This document shows, piece after piece, positions 1-11,808 of a stretch of 49,122 nucleotides of DNA. Origin of the DNA: Myxococcales bacterium UBA5297 (GTDB lineage: Bacteria > Myxococcota > Myxococcia > Myxococcales > UBA5297); NCBI GenBank assembly GCA_002408385.1, contig DHSB01000024.1, positions 18,407 to 67,528 of the forward strand, read 5' to 3'. The translations under genes and the position numbers were made by a program. Position 1 is the stretch's first letter. Each line of letters opens with the position of its first letter. The notes below the pieces were generated by a model. The model saw only the letters and a list, made by a program, of their open reading frames with translations, ran no database searches and was not told the DNA's origin.

Positions 1-1382
<1,382 letters not shown>

Positions 1383-1542
1383 GGAAGCGTGGGAGCAGAC
1401 GGCCGGTGGGCGCTCGGGAGCAACGCCAGGAGACTCGCGGCGACAGCCAGCCGCTCATCCCCATGGAGAGAACGGCAATGCGAAAGGGGCGATTCTCAGC
1501 GTGCGCGCGCGGCGCTCGAGGAACCGCGCGAGCGCGCTCGCA

Positions 1543-2109
1543 CTACCCGCCGGCCCCCGCGACCCCTGCTATCGCCACCATTTCGTCAGCCATCAGCACC
1601 AAGAGGTAATAGCCGAAGGTCACGAGGAGCGGCAGCTCGGGCTCGGCCAAGCCTTCGGGAGTCAGGGTGACGTCAGCCTCGGTCTTCGACTTGGACGAAT
1701 GCTCGAGCCGCAGGAGTACGGTCCCGTCCTCGCTTGCCCACTCGAAGCCCGTGCTCCACATCGAGACGCCGCGCCAGGAGAAGCGGCGGCCGCCGGCAAG
1801 CTCGAGACCGCCGCCCCAGTCGTGCCACTTCGGCGTGAAGACGCCGAGCTCCTCAGCGGTGCCCGCGCGCCAGAGGGTCATGCGCACCTTGAAGACACCG
1901 GTGCGCTTGAAGCTCAGGCGCCCCTGCGCCGTGTCCGCGGTCGCGAGCGAGCCGGACGCCTTCTCGAAGCGCAACCCTGCGAGCAGCGTGTCGTCGGAGC
2001 GCAGCGCGAAGGTGCGCTTGGCGGCCTGCACCTTGCGCCACTGCCAGGTCTTGGCCGGAGCGTCGGAGAAGGGCTCGAGGGCCAGTTGGCTGTACTCGGG
2101 AGCCTGCAT
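1543..2109 (-). CDS. Beta-rich protein of unknown function
   Basis: An open frame of 188 codons starts at ATG 2109; a TTG lies one codon upstream, and a GAGG sequence sits about 11 bases before the ATG. The translation alternates short hydrophobic strands and turns from about residue 40 to 150, with many Trp/Phe residues (TPKWHDWGGGLEL, WSTGFEWASEDG). A hydrophobic stretch follows at the C-terminus (PLLVTFGYYLLVL), which could be a buried strand or a membrane contact. The pattern loosely recalls tubby/LURP-one beta-barrel proteins, but I do not recognise the family. It follows the small lipoprotein gene by 30 bases on the same strand and precedes the GHKL gene, so it is probably co-transcribed with them. 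No signal peptide is visible. Confidence 0.75.
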   Translation of the reverse strand: MQAPEYSQLALEPFSDAPAKTWQWRKVQAAKRTFALRSDDTLLAGLRFEKASGSLATADTAQGRLSFKRTGVFKVRMTLWRAGTAEELGVFTPKWHDWGGGLELAGGRRFSWRGVSMWSTGFEWASEDGTVLLRLEHSSKSKTEADVTLTPEGLAEPELPLLVTFGYYLLVLMADEMVAIAGVAGAGG

Positions 2110-2139
2110 CAAGAGGCCTCGTGAGGGGTGTGTGGACGG

Positions 2140-2442
2140 CTACTCGCCGCCGTCGGGCATCGGGGCAGCACCGCCGATGCTGCCGTCCGGGAGCTGCGGA
2201 CCCGCGTCCACCGCGGCATCGGGAGTCGCGGCGTCGGGGGCCGAAGCGTCGGGCGCCGAAGCATCCGGCCCGGCGTCGACCGAGGCGTCCTCGGGCATCA
2301 CCGCGACCCCCTCGGTGACCGCGACCGGGCCGCAGGCGGTCAGACCGGCGACGGCGGCGGCCGCCCCCAGCGCGAGGAATCGGCTGCGGACGGGATACTG
2401 CGGCGCGCTCGCCGCCTTCGCTCGACGGAATTCTCGCTTCAT
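2140..2442 (-). CDS. Small Asp-rich putative lipoprotein (tandem paralogue 1)
   Basis: The product is 100 residues, started by ATG 2442 behind GAGGGAG. The N-terminus is basic (MKREFRRAK), then comes a hydrophobic segment with a lipobox-like LTAC. The mature part is rich in Asp, Ala, Pro and Gly (DASAPDASAPDAATPD), and the C-terminus ends APMPDGGE. It is related to the two genes just upstream: same basic start, a Tyr-Pro before the signal segment (YPVRSRFLALG) and the same C-terminal signature. Its second twin-arginine residue is replaced (VRSRF instead of RRRQF), so it may use Sec rather than Tat export. The likely location is the membrane, anchored by a lipid. Function is unknown. Confidence 0.75.
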   Translation of the reverse strand: MKREFRRAKAASAPQYPVRSRFLALGAAAAVAGLTACGPVAVTEGVAVMPEDASVDAGPDASAPDASAPDAATPDAAVDAGPQLPDGSIGGAAPMPDGGE

Positions 2443-2491
2443 CGCTCCCTCACGTTCGTCCGGCCCGGGAAAAGGGGTTGGGCTCGCTCGG

Positions 2492-2779
2492 CTACTCGCC
2501 GCCGTCGGGCATCACCGGGTCGCCGTCGAGCACCTCTCCGGCATCGAAGGAGTCCACTGGCAGGCCGCTGTCGGCCGGCTCGGCTCCCGCGTCCACCGAG
2601 GCATCCATCGGCGGCGGAAGCGGGACGCCGCCGGTCGTCTCCCCGCCGAAGATCTCGTCGAGGCCGCAGCCTCCGAGGCTCGCGATTGCGACCGCGGCCC
2701 CGAGGGCCAGGAACTGACGGCGGCGCGGGTAGGCAGGCTCACCGGGTTGGGACTTCCCACGAAAGGCACGTTTGGCCAT
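2492..2779 (-). CDS. Small putative Tat-exported lipoprotein (tandem paralogue 2)
   Basis: The product is 95 residues. I chose ATG 2779, preceded by GAGGAAG, over longer in-frame starts, because the paralogue upstream has the same leader and the same first residues MAKRAFR. A twin-arginine motif (RRRQFLALG, residues 19-27) leads a hydrophobic core ending in the lipobox SLGGC, with the Cys at 38. The mature part is Pro/Asp/Gly-rich, with no Cys after the lipobox, and ends DPVMPDGGE. A folded cofactor protein would justify Tat export, but 57 residues of low-complexity sequence do not look like one. The gene lies between its two paralogues with gaps of 49 and 55 bases. Function is unknown. Confidence 0.75.
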   Translation of the reverse strand: MAKRAFRGKSQPGEPAYPRRRQFLALGAAVAIASLGGCGLDEIFGGETTGGVPLPPPMDASVDAGAEPADSGLPVDSFDAGEVLDGDPVMPDGGE

Positions 2780-2834
2780 CGCTTCCTCGTCTCTTCGGTC
2801 CGGCCAGCGCACCGGCGACAGGGCTTGTGCGCGA

Positions 2835-3122
2835 CTACTCCTCCTCCTCGTCGTCGAGGAAGGGCATCGCGGGGTCGCCGCCGACCACGTCCTCGAAGTT
2901 ACACCAAGGGCGTGGCTCGTCGTCGGGCAGCTCCGGGCGTGCGACCGGTGGGCTGTCGATTTGCAGCGGAAGCGCGCCCTCGCGGGTCTCCACGCCGTCG
3001 AGCATTTGGTCGATGTCGCGAGCCAGGAGCGCGGCCGCGTCGCCGCGGCCGGCGAGCTGACGCCGCCCAGGGTAGTCGGGCTCGGCAGGTCGGGGCTTCG
3101 CACGAAAGGCACGTTTGGCCAT
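2835..3122 (-). CDS. Small acidic protein, diverged tandem paralogue 3
   Basis: This product is also 95 residues, with start ATG 3122 and the same GAGGAAG leader as paralogue 2. The first 20 residues match that protein closely (MAKRAFRAK, EPDYPGRRQ). After the RRQ the hydrophobic core is lost and replaced by a charged segment (LAGRGDAAALLARDIDQML), so it should not be exported by Tat. The tail is acidic, with one Cys (RPWCNFED) and the ending GGDPAMPFLDDEEEE. The DPxMP signature is kept. It is either a cytoplasmic relative or a duplicate whose export signal has been overwritten. It starts 74 bases downstream of folP on the same strand. Function is unknown. Confidence 0.7.
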   Translation of the reverse strand: MAKRAFRAKPRPAEPDYPGRRQLAGRGDAAALLARDIDQMLDGVETREGALPLQIDSPPVARPELPDDEPRPWCNFEDVVGGDPAMPFLDDEEEE

Positions 3123-3196
3123 CGCTTCCTCGTCGTCTTCCGCGAAAAACAGCGCTCGAAGAGTAGCACTCTCGGAAGCCCGGGCGCGACGGGCGC

Positions 3197-4384
3197 TCAG
3201 GGGTTGAAGGAGAGCCCGCCCTCGGTGGCCCGGACGACCGCGTCGATCATCTTCACCGCGGCCGCCGTGGCCTCGACGTCGTGGACCCGCACCACGTCGG
3301 CGCCGTTCATCACTGCCGCCGCGTGCACCGCCAGCGAACCGGCCAGCCTGTCCTGCGGCTCCTTGCCGGTGATCGTGCCGATGAAGCGCTTGCGCGAGGC
3401 GCCCACGAGCAGCGGCAGGCCGAGCGACTTGAGCTGCCGCAGGTTGCGCAACAGGAAGAGGTTGTGGCCGCCGGTCTTGCCGAAGCCGATGCCCGGGTCG
3501 ATGAGGAGCCGCTCGCGCGCGACCCCGCAGCGCTCGGCAAGCCCGATGGAAGCCTGCAGGTACTCGATGACCTCTCCCACGAGGTCGAGGTAGCGCGGCT
3601 GCTGCTGCATCGTTCGCGGCATGCCTTGGACGTGCATCGCGCAGGCGGCTGCGTCGCAGCGGGCGATGGTGGGAGCCATCTCGGGGTCGAAGCGGAAGCC
3701 GGAGATGTCGTTGACCAGGGTCGCGCCCGCGTCGAGGGCGGCCTGTGCAACCGAGGCCTTGGTCGTGTCTATCGAGATGGGCACGTCGGTGCGCTGGGCG
3801 AGCCGCTCGATGACCGGCACGACCCGCTCTATCTCCTGCTCGGCCGGGACCTGCTCAGCCCCCGGCCTGGTCGACTCGCCGCCGATATCGAGCAGGTCCG
3901 CGCCCTCGGCGGCGAGCCTCTCGCCGTGCGCGACCGCGCTGTCGGTGGAGAAGAAGCGGCCGCCGTCCGAGAAGGAATCGGGCGTGACGTTGACGATGCC
4001 CATCACGTAGGTGCGGCTGCCCCACTCGAAGCGCCGGCGCCCGATCTGCGTGGGCAGAGCCGTTGCCTCGTCGAGCGCCCGCAGCAACGCGCGCCCGAGC
4101 TCGCCGGCGCCGCTCGCCTCGAGGCGCGCCGCGAGCGCGCGAGCCTGAGCGCGGGTCCCCGAGAGGAGGAGCGTTCCGGGCGCCCGCCCGGCGTCGCCCT
4201 CGACGAGGCTGAGCCCGCCGGCCTGCTGCTTCGCGGCGGCGAGCCCATCGCGGGCCACGCCGGTCAGGAGCGCCGCCCAAGCCTGCGCGCCGGCCTCCGA
4301 CGGGTCGGGGGCGAGGCCGAGTCGCCTCAGGTGCAGGCGGAAGAGATCGGCGGGCTCGTTCGAGAGGACGCGTACGGTCGGCAT
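3197..4384 (-). CDS. folP: Dihydropteroate synthase
   Basis: Condenses 6-hydroxymethyl-7,8-dihydropterin diphosphate with p-aminobenzoate in folate synthesis, in the cytoplasm. The TIM-barrel motifs are all present: NVTPDSFSDGG, GGESTRPGA, SIDTTKA, NDISGF, DPGIGFGK and GASRKRFIG. I chose ATG 4384 (395 residues); the frame runs further upstream but crosses the ftsH terminator hairpin. About 120 residues precede the catalytic barrel, longer than the E. coli enzyme. This extension (MPTVRVLSNEPADLF) looks like a real but undefined N-terminal domain. The gene follows ftsH on the same strand, with a terminator-like hairpin between them, so it probably has its own transcript or depends on read-through. 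Identification is secure. Confidence 0.96.
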   Translation of the reverse strand: MPTVRVLSNEPADLFRLHLRRLGLAPDPSEAGAQAWAALLTGVARDGLAAAKQQAGGLSLVEGDAGRAPGTLLLSGTRAQARALAARLEASGAGELGRALLRALDEATALPTQIGRRRFEWGSRTYVMGIVNVTPDSFSDGGRFFSTDSAVAHGERLAAEGADLLDIGGESTRPGAEQVPAEQEIERVVPVIERLAQRTDVPISIDTTKASVAQAALDAGATLVNDISGFRFDPEMAPTIARCDAAACAMHVQGMPRTMQQQPRYLDLVGEVIEYLQASIGLAERCGVARERLLIDPGIGFGKTGGHNLFLLRNLRQLKSLGLPLLVGASRKRFIGTITGKEPQDRLAGSLAVHAAAVMNGADVVRVHDVEATAAAVKMIDAVVRATEGGLSFNP

Positions 4385-4461
4385 GGCGGGCGGTGGCTCC
4401 GGGCACGGGGGAAAGAGCGCAAGGTAGCGCGTTCGCGCGGCGGCAGACCAGACCGCAGCAG

Positions 4462-4500
4462 AAAAGGCGAAAGGCGCACGCTTTGAAGACCGTGCGCCTT
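4462..4500 (-). terminator. Rho-independent terminator after ftsH
   Basis: Perfect 10-bp stem (AAGGCGCACG at 4471-4480 with CGTGCGCCTT at 4491-4500) and a 10-base loop. Read on the minus strand the stem is followed by a U-rich CCTTTTC stretch. It lies 30 bases after the ftsH stop and upstream of folP. Confidence 0.7.
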
Positions 4501-4529
4501 TCTTCACCTGGAGCTTCGAGCCGCTGGGG

Positions 4530-6461
<1,932 letters not shown>

Positions 6462-6579
6462 TCTTTCCCTTCTGTCCGAAGCCCGCTGGAGGAGAAGAGG
6501 CTTCGTCCCCTGAGGCGCTTATCCGGCCTGCTTCCGCACCCCTGTGGGCCTCCCGAGCACGCCCAAGGCAAGAGGCGGA

Positions 6580-6608
6580 ACACTAGCAGCAACGCGTTGG
6601 CCTCTCAA
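6580..6608 (-). promoter_or_regulatory. Predicted promoter of ftsH
   Basis: On the minus strand, TTGAGA (6608-6603), a 17-bp spacer ending in CTGC, then TAGTGT (6585-6580). The start of transcription would be near 6573, giving a leader of about 110 bases before ftsH. The -35 begins two bases beyond the tilS stop. The same GC-TAGNNT pattern occurs at other predicted promoters here. Confidence 0.55.
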
Positions 6609-6609
6609 C

Positions 6610-8079
6610 TTATTTTGGCCCTTGGACACTGTCGAAAAGCCCCTTCGGAGCCTGATCTTCCGCAGCGCGTTCGACCGCTGTCGAGGCGCTGTCACCCGTA
6701 CGTAACAAGCGCGCATCGTCCGTGCTGCCCGAGGCCTCGACGTGCACCTCCCAGCCGACTTCGGACCGCTCGCCATGCTCGGCCTCCTGCGACTCGCGCA
6801 GGCCGATGATCCACAGGACCTTGCCCGCAGAATCGGCGAGCAGCCGCAGCCCGTCACGCGCCTCGCGCGGCAGCTTCTGGTCGATGAGCCAGGCCTTGAG
6901 CTTCTTCTCGTGCCCGCCGCGCGGCCGGAACCTGTCCCCGGGGGCGCGGGCGCGCAGCCTGAGCGGCAGCGCGAGGCGCGCAGGATCGAGCCTCATCGCG
7001 CCCGGGGCGGGCTTGCCGGTCCCTGTGAAGGCCCGAACCTCGACCCGGCAGCCCTCGAGCGCATAGACCCCAGGGCCGGGAATCGGCAGCTCGCACCTCG
7101 GTGCCAAGCCGGCCGGCGGGCCCGCGCGCAGCGCGAAGCGGCCGTAGCGCACGATGAATTCGACCCTGCCCGGCAGTGCGAGGCTCGAGGGCCCGCGCGC
7201 CGCGAGCGCGGCGCTCATCCGCCGTAGGTGGCCGGCGTCGAGCCTGCTTCCCGACCGCCTCGCCGCGAGGCGCAGCACCCGGGCCCGCAGGCTCTCGGGC
7301 AGGCGCGCCAGCGCACCGGTCTCGCCGCCGCACAGCTCGCCCGGGCGGCTCTCGAGTATCCGAGCCGCGTGCCGGCGCGCGAGGCGCGAGAGCAGCCGCT
7401 CGTCCTCGGCCGCGATCGCGGCGCAGCGCGCCACGGCGGCGATCGAGGAGGGCCCGAGCGCGTCGACGAGCGCCGGCAAGACCTGGGCGCGCACGCGGTT
7501 GCGGGCGAACTCCGGGGAGGCGTTGGTCGGGTCCTCGCGCCCGCGCACCCGCCGTGAGCGCAGGTAGTCGCGCACCTCGACGCGCGAGACCTGAAGCAGC
7601 GGACGCACGACCTGCCCGCGGCGCGCGAGGACTCCGCGCAGGCCGCGGGTGCCCGTCCCGCGCGCGAGCCGCAGCAGCACCGTCTCGGCCTGGTCCTCGA
7701 GCGTGTGGCCGGTCGCGATGGCCTCACAGCCGCGCTCGCGGGCGATCTGGCCGAGCGCCCGATAGCGAGCCCTGCGGGCGGCCGCCTCGAGCCCGCCGGC
7801 CCCGCGCACCTGGACCTCGCGCCGAGTGCAGACCAGGCCGAGCGCCCGCGCGAGCCGCTCGACATAGAGCGCGTCGCGCGCCGAGCCCGGTCGCAGCCGA
7901 TGGTCGACCGTCGCCACCTCGAGCCGCAGGTCGAGCCGCTCGCTCAGCTCGCAGAGCCCGAGCATCAGGGCGACCGAGTCTGCGCCCCCGGAGACCGCGA
8001 CGAGGATCCGGGCGCCCGGCAGGCCGAGCTCAAGGCATGCTTCGCGCAACCGGGCTATCAGAGGAGGGGTTCGAGACAT
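6610..8079 (-). CDS. tilS: tRNA(Ile)-lysidine synthase
   Basis: Modifies C34 of the CAU-anticodon isoleucine tRNA to lysidine, which switches decoding to AUA. The PP-loop ATPase motif SGGADS is at residues 30-35. It is followed by the family signatures DHRLRPGSA, GHTLEDQAET and RPLL, then NRVRAQVLPAL. The C-terminal half (to 489 residues) holds the TilS substrate-binding domains, ending in a tail of about 40 residues that looks poorly conserved. Start ATG 8079 follows GGCGGATAG. tilS and ftsH are neighbours in many bacteria, as here (tilS upstream, 148-base gap). Essential in most bacteria. Identification is secure. Confidence 0.95.
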   Translation of the reverse strand: MSRTPPLIARLREACLELGLPGARILVAVSGGADSVALMLGLCELSERLDLRLEVATVDHRLRPGSARDALYVERLARALGLVCTRREVQVRGAGGLEAAARRARYRALGQIARERGCEAIATGHTLEDQAETVLLRLARGTGTRGLRGVLARRGQVVRPLLQVSRVEVRDYLRSRRVRGREDPTNASPEFARNRVRAQVLPALVDALGPSSIAAVARCAAIAAEDERLLSRLARRHAARILESRPGELCGGETGALARLPESLRARVLRLAARRSGSRLDAGHLRRMSAALAARGPSSLALPGRVEFIVRYGRFALRAGPPAGLAPRCELPIPGPGVYALEGCRVEVRAFTGTGKPAPGAMRLDPARLALPLRLRARAPGDRFRPRGGHEKKLKAWLIDQKLPREARDGLRLLADSAGKVLWIIGLRESQEAEHGERSEVGWEVHVEASGSTDDARLLRTGDSASTAVERAAEDQAPKGLFDSVQGPK

Positions 8080-8264
8080 CTATCCGCCTGGAGACACAAC
8101 ACTTTTTGAGACAAGCACGCGACCCCGGGTCAGCCGCGACCCGGGGCGTTGAAGCGCTTGGCGCCGGCCTCTATGATAGCCGGCGAAAACAGCGTCCCGG
8201 GGCAGTGGAGGGCGGTTTCGAGGCGCCCGCGGCGTACAGTGGAAATGAAAAGTTGCGTTCTGTG
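8080..8264. other. Gene-free leader region upstream of tilS with two hairpins
   Basis: No credible coding frame. Two strong inverted repeats are visible: CCCCGGGTC (8123-8131) with GACCCGGGG (8138-8146), and CGCCGGC (8162-8168) with GCCGGCG (8179-8185). Neither has a T-tract on either strand, so they are not typical terminators. They would fold in the 5' leader of tilS if transcription starts beyond them. With the candidate RNA gene to the right they fill the 530-base gap between tilS and engB. Confidence 0.5.
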
Positions 8265-8294
8265 TTAACAAATGCGAAAACCGGCTTGTATAGA
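8265..8294 (+). promoter_or_regulatory. Predicted promoter of the candidate small RNA
   Basis: TTAACA (8265-8270), an 18-bp spacer, then TATAGA (8289-8294) preceded by TTG. This is the closest match to a standard sigma-70 promoter in the window. It lies in an unusually AT-rich patch for this DNA. Start of transcription is expected near 8301. It points away from tilS, and no plus-strand protein gene follows. Confidence 0.6.
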
Positions 8295-8300
8295 CAGCGG

Positions 8301-8437
8301 GGCCGAAACGACGGTCCCCGCGAGTCGGTAAAGGTTCAAAGGCGGGTGCGCCCGCCAGTCGTTGGGCCCAGGGGTCCCCCCCCTCCCCCTCTGGGTCCAC
8401 GGGGTCGCCGAGGCAACTCGGCGGCCCCTTTTTTTTT
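8301..8437 (+). ncRNA. Candidate small regulatory RNA, about 137 nt, family not recognised
   Basis: A plus-strand promoter ends seven bases before this segment, and a strong intrinsic terminator ends it. The genes on both sides (tilS and engB) are on the minus strand, so the transcript serves no neighbouring gene. The RNA can fold into a closing helix, GGGCC plus AACGAC (8300-8312) with GTCGTT plus GGCCC (8358-8369). This encloses a perfect hairpin GGCGGG-TGCG-CCCGCC (8341-8356). An alternative 5' hairpin GCGGGG/CCCCGC competes with the closing helix. A C-rich single-stranded run (8376-8390) lies before the terminator. It lacks the features of tRNA, SRP RNA and tmRNA. No protein of useful length is encoded. 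Expression is inferred, not shown. Confidence 0.6.
8401..8437 (+). terminator. Strong Rho-independent terminator of the candidate small RNA
   Basis: A 12-bp stem (8401-8412 with 8417-8428; one T-G wobble) is closed by a GCAA tetraloop of the GNRA type, followed at once by nine T residues (8429-8437). It is oriented on the plus strand only, and is the best terminator in the window. Confidence 0.9.
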
Positions 8438-8609
8438 GCCCTCTGGCCTTCCCGGGCTCAAGGTCTGTCGACGCGAGTGGCTTCGGGCGACACCGTCCGT
8501 CCGAGCCCCGAGTCGCGGGCACCTTCGGCTTCGGCCTCGCAAGCTCGGCCTGGCGCTCGGGGCGAGCCCTATCGAACCGAGGTCCCAGAGGGCCCTTCGC
8601 GACGCCCCT

Positions 8610-9224
8610 TCAGGCGCCCGTGCGGCACGTCTCGAGGATCTTCTCCCAGAGCGTGTCGAGTTGGATGGCCTCGACCGAGGAGACGCCGATCGCGTCGCCC
8701 GCCTCCAGCCCGAGCGCCTTCTCGACCTCGCGGGTGCGCGGGATGCGCCGGTGCTTGGGCAGCTTGTCGATCTTGGTCGCGGCCACGATGACCCGCCGGC
8801 CGGCCGAGCGCACCCAGCCGATGACCTGGAGGTCGTCCTCGGTCGGCCCCACGTTCGCGTCGACGATACAGACCACCGCGCACAGCCTCTCGCGCTGCTC
8901 GACGTAGGTCTCGATCATCTTCTGCCACTCGCGCCGCTCGGTCTTGCTCACCTTGGCATAGCCGTAGCCGGGCAGGTCACACAGCCGAAGCTGCGCCCGG
9001 CGGCCCGCGCCGAGATCGAGCGCGACCTCGAAGAAGTTCAGGAGCCGCGTGCGGCCGGGCGTATTCGAGACGCGCACGAGCTTTCGGCGCTCGCAAAGCG
9101 CGTTGATCATCGAACTCTTGCCGACGTTCGAGCGGCCGACGAAGGCGACCTCGGGCAGACGGCTCGTCGGCCATCCTTCGGGCGCAGTCGCGCTGGTGAC
9201 GAACTCTGCGGAGTGGACTCTCAT
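8610..9224 (-). CDS. engB: Ribosome biogenesis GTP-binding protein EngB/YsxC
   Basis: Small essential GTPase needed for late 50S subunit assembly; 204 residues, the usual length. The GTPase motifs are in order: G1 GRSNVGKS (30-37), switch TPGRT, G3 DLPGYGYA, and G4 TKID. A short basic lead-in precedes the G domain. Start ATG 9224 lies just after the copA terminator. It is the last gene of the minus-strand stretch before the candidate RNA gene. Identification is secure. Confidence 0.96.
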   Translation of the reverse strand: MRVHSAEFVTSATAPEGWPTSRLPEVAFVGRSNVGKSSMINALCERRKLVRVSNTPGRTRLLNFFEVALDLGAGRRAQLRLCDLPGYGYAKVSKTERREWQKMIETYVEQRERLCAVVCIVDANVGPTEDDLQVIGWVRSAGRRVIVAATKIDKLPKHRRIPRTREVEKALGLEAGDAIGVSSVEAIQLDTLWEKILETCRTGA

Positions 9225-9239
9225 GCTGGGGCACCTGGC

Positions 9240-9277
9240 AAAAAATGAGGGCCGGCACCATACCTCGAAGCCGGCCC
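9240..9277 (-). terminator. Rho-independent terminator after copA
   Basis: On the minus strand: an 8-bp perfect stem GGGCCGGC (9277-9270) with GCCGGCCC (9256-9249), a 13-base loop, then TCA and six T residues (9245-9240). It lies 48 bases after the copA stop and 16 bases before the engB start, so the engB message must begin inside or after it, or arise by read-through. Confidence 0.8.
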
Positions 9278-9324
9278 GGCCGGAGGCCGAACAGCACGCT
9301 CTTGCGTCCTGGCCCTCTCTCGGC

Positions 9325-11763
9325 CTACCCGGTCAGCCGGCGGCGGCGCAGCCGTAGCGAGTTGAGCACCACGCTGACGCTCGAGAAGGCCATCGCCCCG
9401 GCGGCGATCATCGGCGAGAGCAGCCCGGCGGCGGCCAGCGGGATGGCGACGACGTTGTAGCCGAAGGCCCAGAACAGGTTCTGTTTGATGGTCCTGAGCC
9501 CCTCGCGCGACAGGCCGATCGCGTCGGCGACGAGCGTAGGGTCGGGCCGCATCAAAGCGAGCGGCGCGGCCTCGAGCGCGACGTCGGCCCCGCCGCCCAC
9601 GGCGATGCCCACGTCCGCGGCGGCGAGGGCGGGCGCGTCGTTCACCCCGTCGCCAACCATGGCGACGACATGGCCCGCCTGCCTGCGCTCGAAGACCGCG
9701 TCGGCCTTCTTCTCGGGCAGCACCCCGGCGTGCACGAAGCGCGGCTCGATCCCCAGCCGCTCGCCGATGGCGCGGGCGGTGTTCTCGTGGTCGCCGGTCA
9801 GCAGGTGGACCTCTATCCCCAGCCTCTGCAGGCGCTCGACCGCGCGCGCCGAGCTCTCGCGCGGCGCGTCGAGCAGGCCAATCGCGCCAGCAGGCGTGCG
9901 GTCGACCGCGACGAGCACCGGGGTCTGCCCGGCGCGCGTCAGCTCATCGACGACGGGCTCGAACAGTTCAGGCTCAACGCCCTGCTCTCGCAGCAGCCCG
10001 AGCGTGCCGGCGACCACCTCGCGGCCGTCGACCCGTCCGGCGACCCCGCGCCCGGGGAAGGTCCGAAAGCCTTCGGGGGCGGGCCAGGCGAGCTCACGCT
10101 CGCGGGCGCTGGCGACGATGCCCCGGCCCAGCGGGTGTTGAGACTCGGCCTCGACCGAGGCGGCGAGCCGCACGAGCTCGTCCTCGGCAAGAGCGCCGAG
10201 TGAGCGCACCTCGACGACCCTGGGCTCGCCGGCCGTCAGGGTTCCGGTCTTGTCGAAGAGCACGCAGCTCACGCCCGCGGCCCGCTCGAGGCTCGCCGCA
10301 TCGCGCACGAGGATGCCCTGACGCGCCGCGCGGCCAGTCGCCACCATGATCGCCGTCGGGGTCGCCAGGCCCATCGCGCACGGGCAGGCGATGACCAGCA
10401 CCGCGACGGCAGTGAAGAGCGTCTCTACCGCCGAGCCTGTCGCGAGCCACCAGCCGAGGCCGGTCGCCGCGGCGACGACGAGCACCGCGGGCACGAAGAC
10501 GCCCGCGACCTTGTCGGCCAGCCGCTGGATCGGCGCCTTGGAGCCCTGGGCCTCCTCGACGAGCCGCACGATGCGCGACAGGACGGTGCCCGCGCCTGTC
10601 TCGGTCGCCCGCACCCGAAGCGAGCCGTCGCGGTTGACCGTGCCGCCGACAACCGCGTCGCCGGCCCGCTTGTGGACCGGCATCGACTCGCCGGTGAGCA
10701 TCGCTTCGTCCACGGCGCTCTCGCCCTCGACGATCTCGCCGTCGACCGGCACCTGGTCGCCGGCGCGCACGAGCAGCAGGTCGCCGCGGCGCACCTCGTC
10801 GATGGGGACCTCGGCCGGCCGGCCGTCGACGAGCTTGAGCGCCGAGCTCGGGCGCAGCGCCGCGAGCTTCTCGATGGCTTCGGAGGCGCTGCCGCGCGCG
10901 CGGGCCTCGAGCAGGCGGCCCAGGAGGATGAGGACGACGATGGTGACCGCGACCTCGAAGTAGAGCGCGCCCCCGGTCAGCAGCGCGGGGAGGCTGAAGG
11001 CCCACGCCGCCCCGCTGCCGAGCGCGACGAGGGTGTCCATCGTCGCCGCCCGCTTCTTCAGGTTCTTGAAGGCGGTGCTGAAGAAGGTCGCCCCGGCCCC
11101 GAAGACGACCAGGCTGGCGAGCACGAGCTGGAGCCAGCCGAGCAGGCCGTGGCCCAGATGCGCCATGCCGAGCACGAAGACCGGGGTGCCGAGGGCGGCG
11201 GCGACGAAGAACCGGCGCTTTGCCCGGGCGAGCTCGGCGGCCCGCTGGGCGGCAACGTCGGCGTTGAGGCTCGCGGTGTAGCCAGCGTCCTTGACCGCAC
11301 GCTCGACCACCGACGGGTCGAACCCTTCGGCCGGCACGACCCGGGCGACCCCGCGGGCGAAGTTGACCGAGACGGCGGCGACGCCCGGCGTGAGCTTGAT
11401 AGCGTGCTCGATGCGCCCGGCGCAGGCCGCGCACGACATCCCGCCCAGCGAGAAGAGGTAGGCCTTGGCGCCCTGATCGACCGAGGCCTCCGGAGCGGCC
11501 TCGGCGGGCCGCTCCTCGACCGCGGGCGCCGCAGGGGCTTCGGCCTCCGCCGGGCCGTCGACCGCGGCGAGGTAGCGCCCGGCGCCGGAGACCGCGGCGA
11601 CCAACGCCTCGGCGCCGACCGACGGGTCGTGCTGCACCCGCGCGATCCCGCCCTCGAGCTGGATCTCGACCGAGCTGACGCCCGGGACCTGCTCGAGCGC
11701 CTTGTGGACCCGGCCCACGCAGTGTCCGCAGGTCATCCCCGTTATCCGCATCGTCGTCGTCAT
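9325..11763 (-). CDS. copA: Copper-exporting P1B-type ATPase
   Basis: Pumps Cu(I) out of the cytoplasm. There are two N-terminal heavy-metal domains with GMTCGHC (near residue 10) and GMSCAAC (near 108), joined by an Ala/Glu/Pro-rich linker. Eight membrane segments follow. The ion-binding CPC motif ([12 protein letters not shown]) marks a Cu(I)/Ag(I) pump. The actuator TGES, phosphorylation site DKTGTLT, HP motif (SQHPLG) and hinge [10 protein letters not shown] are all present. I chose ATG 11763 (812 residues); a TTG two codons upstream is better spaced from AAGGG and could be used. It follows the TlpA-like gene by 45 bases on the same strand, which suggests co-expression in copper or thiol handling. 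I see no CueR-like regulator nearby. Confidence 0.96.
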   Translation of the reverse strand: MTTTMRITGMTCGHCVGRVHKALEQVPGVSSVEIQLEGGIARVQHDPSVGAEALVAAVSGAGRYLAAVDGPAEAEAPAAPAVEERPAEAAPEASVDQGAKAYLFSLGGMSCAACAGRIEHAIKLTPGVAAVSVNFARGVARVVPAEGFDPSVVERAVKDAGYTASLNADVAAQRAAELARAKRRFFVAAALGTPVFVLGMAHLGHGLLGWLQLVLASLVVFGAGATFFSTAFKNLKKRAATMDTLVALGSGAAWAFSLPALLTGGALYFEVAVTIVVLILLGRLLEARARGSASEAIEKLAALRPSSALKLVDGRPAEVPIDEVRRGDLLLVRAGDQVPVDGEIVEGESAVDEAMLTGESMPVHKRAGDAVVGGTVNRDGSLRVRATETGAGTVLSRIVRLVEEAQGSKAPIQRLADKVAGVFVPAVLVVAAATGLGWWLATGSAVETLFTAVAVLVIACPCAMGLATPTAIMVATGRAARQGILVRDAASLERAAGVSCVLFDKTGTLTAGEPRVVEVRSLGALAEDELVRLAASVEAESQHPLGRGIVASARERELAWPAPEGFRTFPGRGVAGRVDGREVVAGTLGLLREQGVEPELFEPVVDELTRAGQTPVLVAVDRTPAGAIGLLDAPRESSARAVERLQRLGIEVHLLTGDHENTARAIGERLGIEPRFVHAGVLPEKKADAVFERRQAGHVVAMVGDGVNDAPALAAADVGIAVGGGADVALEAAPLALMRPDPTLVADAIGLSREGLRTIKQNLFWAFGYNVVAIPLAAAGLLSPMIAAGAMAFSSVSVVLNSLRLRRRRLTG

Positions 11764-11808
11764 CGCCAATAGGAGCCCTTACGGCGACCAAACGTTGCGG
11801 GGGCGTTA

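Noticed and set aside
8301..8437. tRNA, SRP RNA or tmRNA
   Set aside because: No cloverleaf, no GGAAGC-type SRP loop and no CCA or tag frame. A GGTTCAAA string resembles a T-loop but lacks the pairing arms.
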